Shown here: piece by piece, positions 46,389 through 47,751 of the stretch | Position numbering within the stretch: the stretch's first letter is position 1 | Layout of the letters: each line of letters starts with the position of its first letter | Origin: Candidatus Puniceispirillum sp. | Lineage (GTDB): Bacteria > Electryoneota > RPQS01 > DYHQ01 | Reading direction: 5' to 3' | Assembly (NCBI GenBank): GCA_020724065.1 | Contig: DYHQ01000004.1 | Coordinates: 1-47,751 of the forward strand | DNA: 47,751 nucleotides | Program-made: the position numbers and the translations under genes | The notes under the pieces: generated by a model | What the model was told of the DNA's origin: nothing | Database searches by the model: none | The model's input: the letters and a program-made list of their open reading frames with translations, nothing else

Positions 46389-47751
46389 TCAGGACTTCAT
46401 TCGCCGCCGCGAGCACTTCATTTCCCTCCTGGCCATTCTCGGAGTGGCCCTTCTCATCGCTCAACTGGTCCGCATTCAACTTGTCGGTCATGATTTCTGG
46501 GAAAGGGAAGCGCGAAAACAGGAATTGGTGTGGGTCAAGCAGCGAGCGTCGCGTGGCGATATCTTGGACCGAACCAGACGCCCTCTGGCGATTTCTCTTC
46601 CGCTCACCTATGCCATCGGGTTCCGACCTGACGAATGCTCTGACAGAACTTCGCTTCTGAGGCAACTCGAATCCTTGCTCGATCCGATGAACAAAGACTG
46701 GAAAACGCGCGTGCTTCATGGCAGCAAGTTCACTTATTTGGAGCGTCGCGTTGGCCGACAAACTGCCGAGAAGATAGAAACGCTGAAGCTCGCATGCCTG
46801 GAGCTTTGTCCAGAACCGCGCCGCAGCTATCCTTGCGGCAATCTTGCCGCCTCCGTCATCGGATTTGCAGACATAGATGAAGCCGGTCGGGAAGGGATTG
46901 AATTGGCATTCGACGAAGTGCTGCAAGGAGATGACGCGCAGGAACTTGTCTGGCGAGATGCCAATGGCCGACCTTATTTGGCTCTGTCGAACAATGGAGA
47001 AAGTGTCTCGATCGGAGCCGACATTCAACTGACCATTGACATCGCATTGCAGGCAATTGTCGAAGAAGAACTTCGGGAGGCGATGCAGATTCAAAAAAGT
47101 GCGCGAGCTTGCGCTCTATTGACGGATCCACGGAGCGGCCAGATTCTGGCTTTGGCCACCTACCCCGGCTTCGATGCCAACCGTCCGGGTCTCGCTCCCG
47201 CAGAGAATAAGAAATGTTGGCCCATCACCGATGTTATGGAACATGGGAGCACACTCAAACTCTTCGCTTTCGCCGGTGCGCTTTCAACGAATCTCTTCAG
47301 TTCAGATGAGGTAGTTTTTTGCGAGAACGGTCGCCTGTCTATGCCGGGCACTGTCATCCACGATGCGACGCCACATGGCTATTTGACTTTTGCCGAAGTC
47401 TTGCATAAGTCGTCCAACATCGGGACCGTGAAAATCGCTCAGCGGCTGGGCAAAAATAGTCTCTATGAAATGGCCCGCTGCTTTGGCTTTGGGACACCGA
47501 CGGGGATTTCTTTCCCCGGCGAGCAAGCCGGCCAGCTTCCACCGCCTCACCAGTGGTCAGGAACGAGTCTGGCGAATTTTCCTATCGGCCACGGGCTCAT
47601 TGCAACTCCTCTGCAAGTAGCCATGGCATACGGCGCTGTCGCCAATGGCGGATACCTTATGAAGCCCCTTATTGTCAAGCGAATCTATCATCCGTTGGGC
47701 ACGATTGAAGAAGTGAATCCCACGATTATCCGCCAGGCTATTCCGACTTCG
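46381..47751 (+). CDS. ftsI: FtsI-type peptidoglycan transpeptidase (PBP), truncated by window end
   Basis: Open frame of 457 codons: MNSQDFIRRREHFISLLAILGVALLIAQLVRIQLVGHDFWEREARKQ...RGDILDRTRRPLAISLP...MEHGSTLKLFAFAGAL (SxxK)...HKSSNIGTVKIAQRLG (SxN). Confidence 0.9.
   Translation, partial: MNSQDFIRRREHFISLLAILGVALLIAQLVRIQLVGHDFWEREARKQELVWVKQRASRGDILDRTRRPLAISLPLTYAIGFRPDECSDRTSLLRQLESLLDPMNKDWKTRVLHGSKFTYLERRVGRQTAEKIETLKLACLELCPEPRRSYPCGNLAASVIGFADIDEAGREGIELAFDEVLQGDDAQELVWRDANGRPYLALSNNGESVSIGADIQLTIDIALQAIVEEELREAMQIQKSARACALLTDPRSGQILALATYPGFDANRPGLAPAENKKCWPITDVMEHGSTLKLFAFAGALSTNLFSSDEVVFCENGRLSMPGTVIHDATPHGYLTFAEVLHKSSNIGTVKIAQRLGKNSLYEMARCFGFGTPTGISFPGEQAGQLPPPHQWSGTSLANFPIGHGLIATPLQVAMAYGAVANGGYLMKPLIVKRIYHPLGTIEEVNPTIIRQAIPTS

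Noticed and set aside
1-47751. CRISPR array, rRNA, tRNA or transposase
   Set aside because: No regularly spaced direct repeats, no tRNA T-loop/cloverleaf pattern, no rRNA sequence and no transposase or integrase motifs were seen. Weak or divergent cases could be missed by eye.

Overview
The window is a dense bacterial chromosomal segment with about 28 protein-coding genes and no rRNA, tRNA, CRISPR array, transposase or phage genes that I could find. Several exported proteins carry a C-terminal 'YPNP...SGVY...GKxxxL(K/R)' module like the type IX secretion sorting domain, which suggests an FCB-group or related candidate-phylum host (inference).

Gene blocks in order: crotonase (-) divergent from pyruvate:ferredoxin oxidoreductase (+); two divergent secreted proteins, one an S8 protease; a frameshifted MFS transporter; a NatB-like permease fused to a CPBP protease, a NUDIX hydrolase and a PDZ protein; 1-pyrroline-5-carboxylate dehydrogenase; an overlapping M24 / S8-FG-GAP / CoaE / S9 gene chain; an overlapping Hsp20 / Lon / ComF chain; a secreted EEP-family nuclease; TatA (missed by the ORF track); a MerR-HTH + receiver regulator; CcsA/CcsB; a peptidase + TolB-propeller + outer-membrane-barrel protein; MlaE and MlaF; TldE, TldD and a TolB-like lipoprotein; then mraZ, a STAS gene, rsmH, an FtsL-like gene and a partial ftsI/PBP.

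Most interesting signals: (1) a degenerate STAS-domain gene translationally coupled between mraZ and rsmH in the dcw cluster; (2) several families of intergenic palindromic repeats, one of which encodes part of a lipoprotein signal peptide; (3) an inverted HTH-then-receiver regulator; (4) a one-chain protease/propeller/barrel outer-membrane protein; (5) back-to-back divergent promoters with TTGCTT-like -35 boxes. All calls come from reading the sequence and translations; no database search was run.
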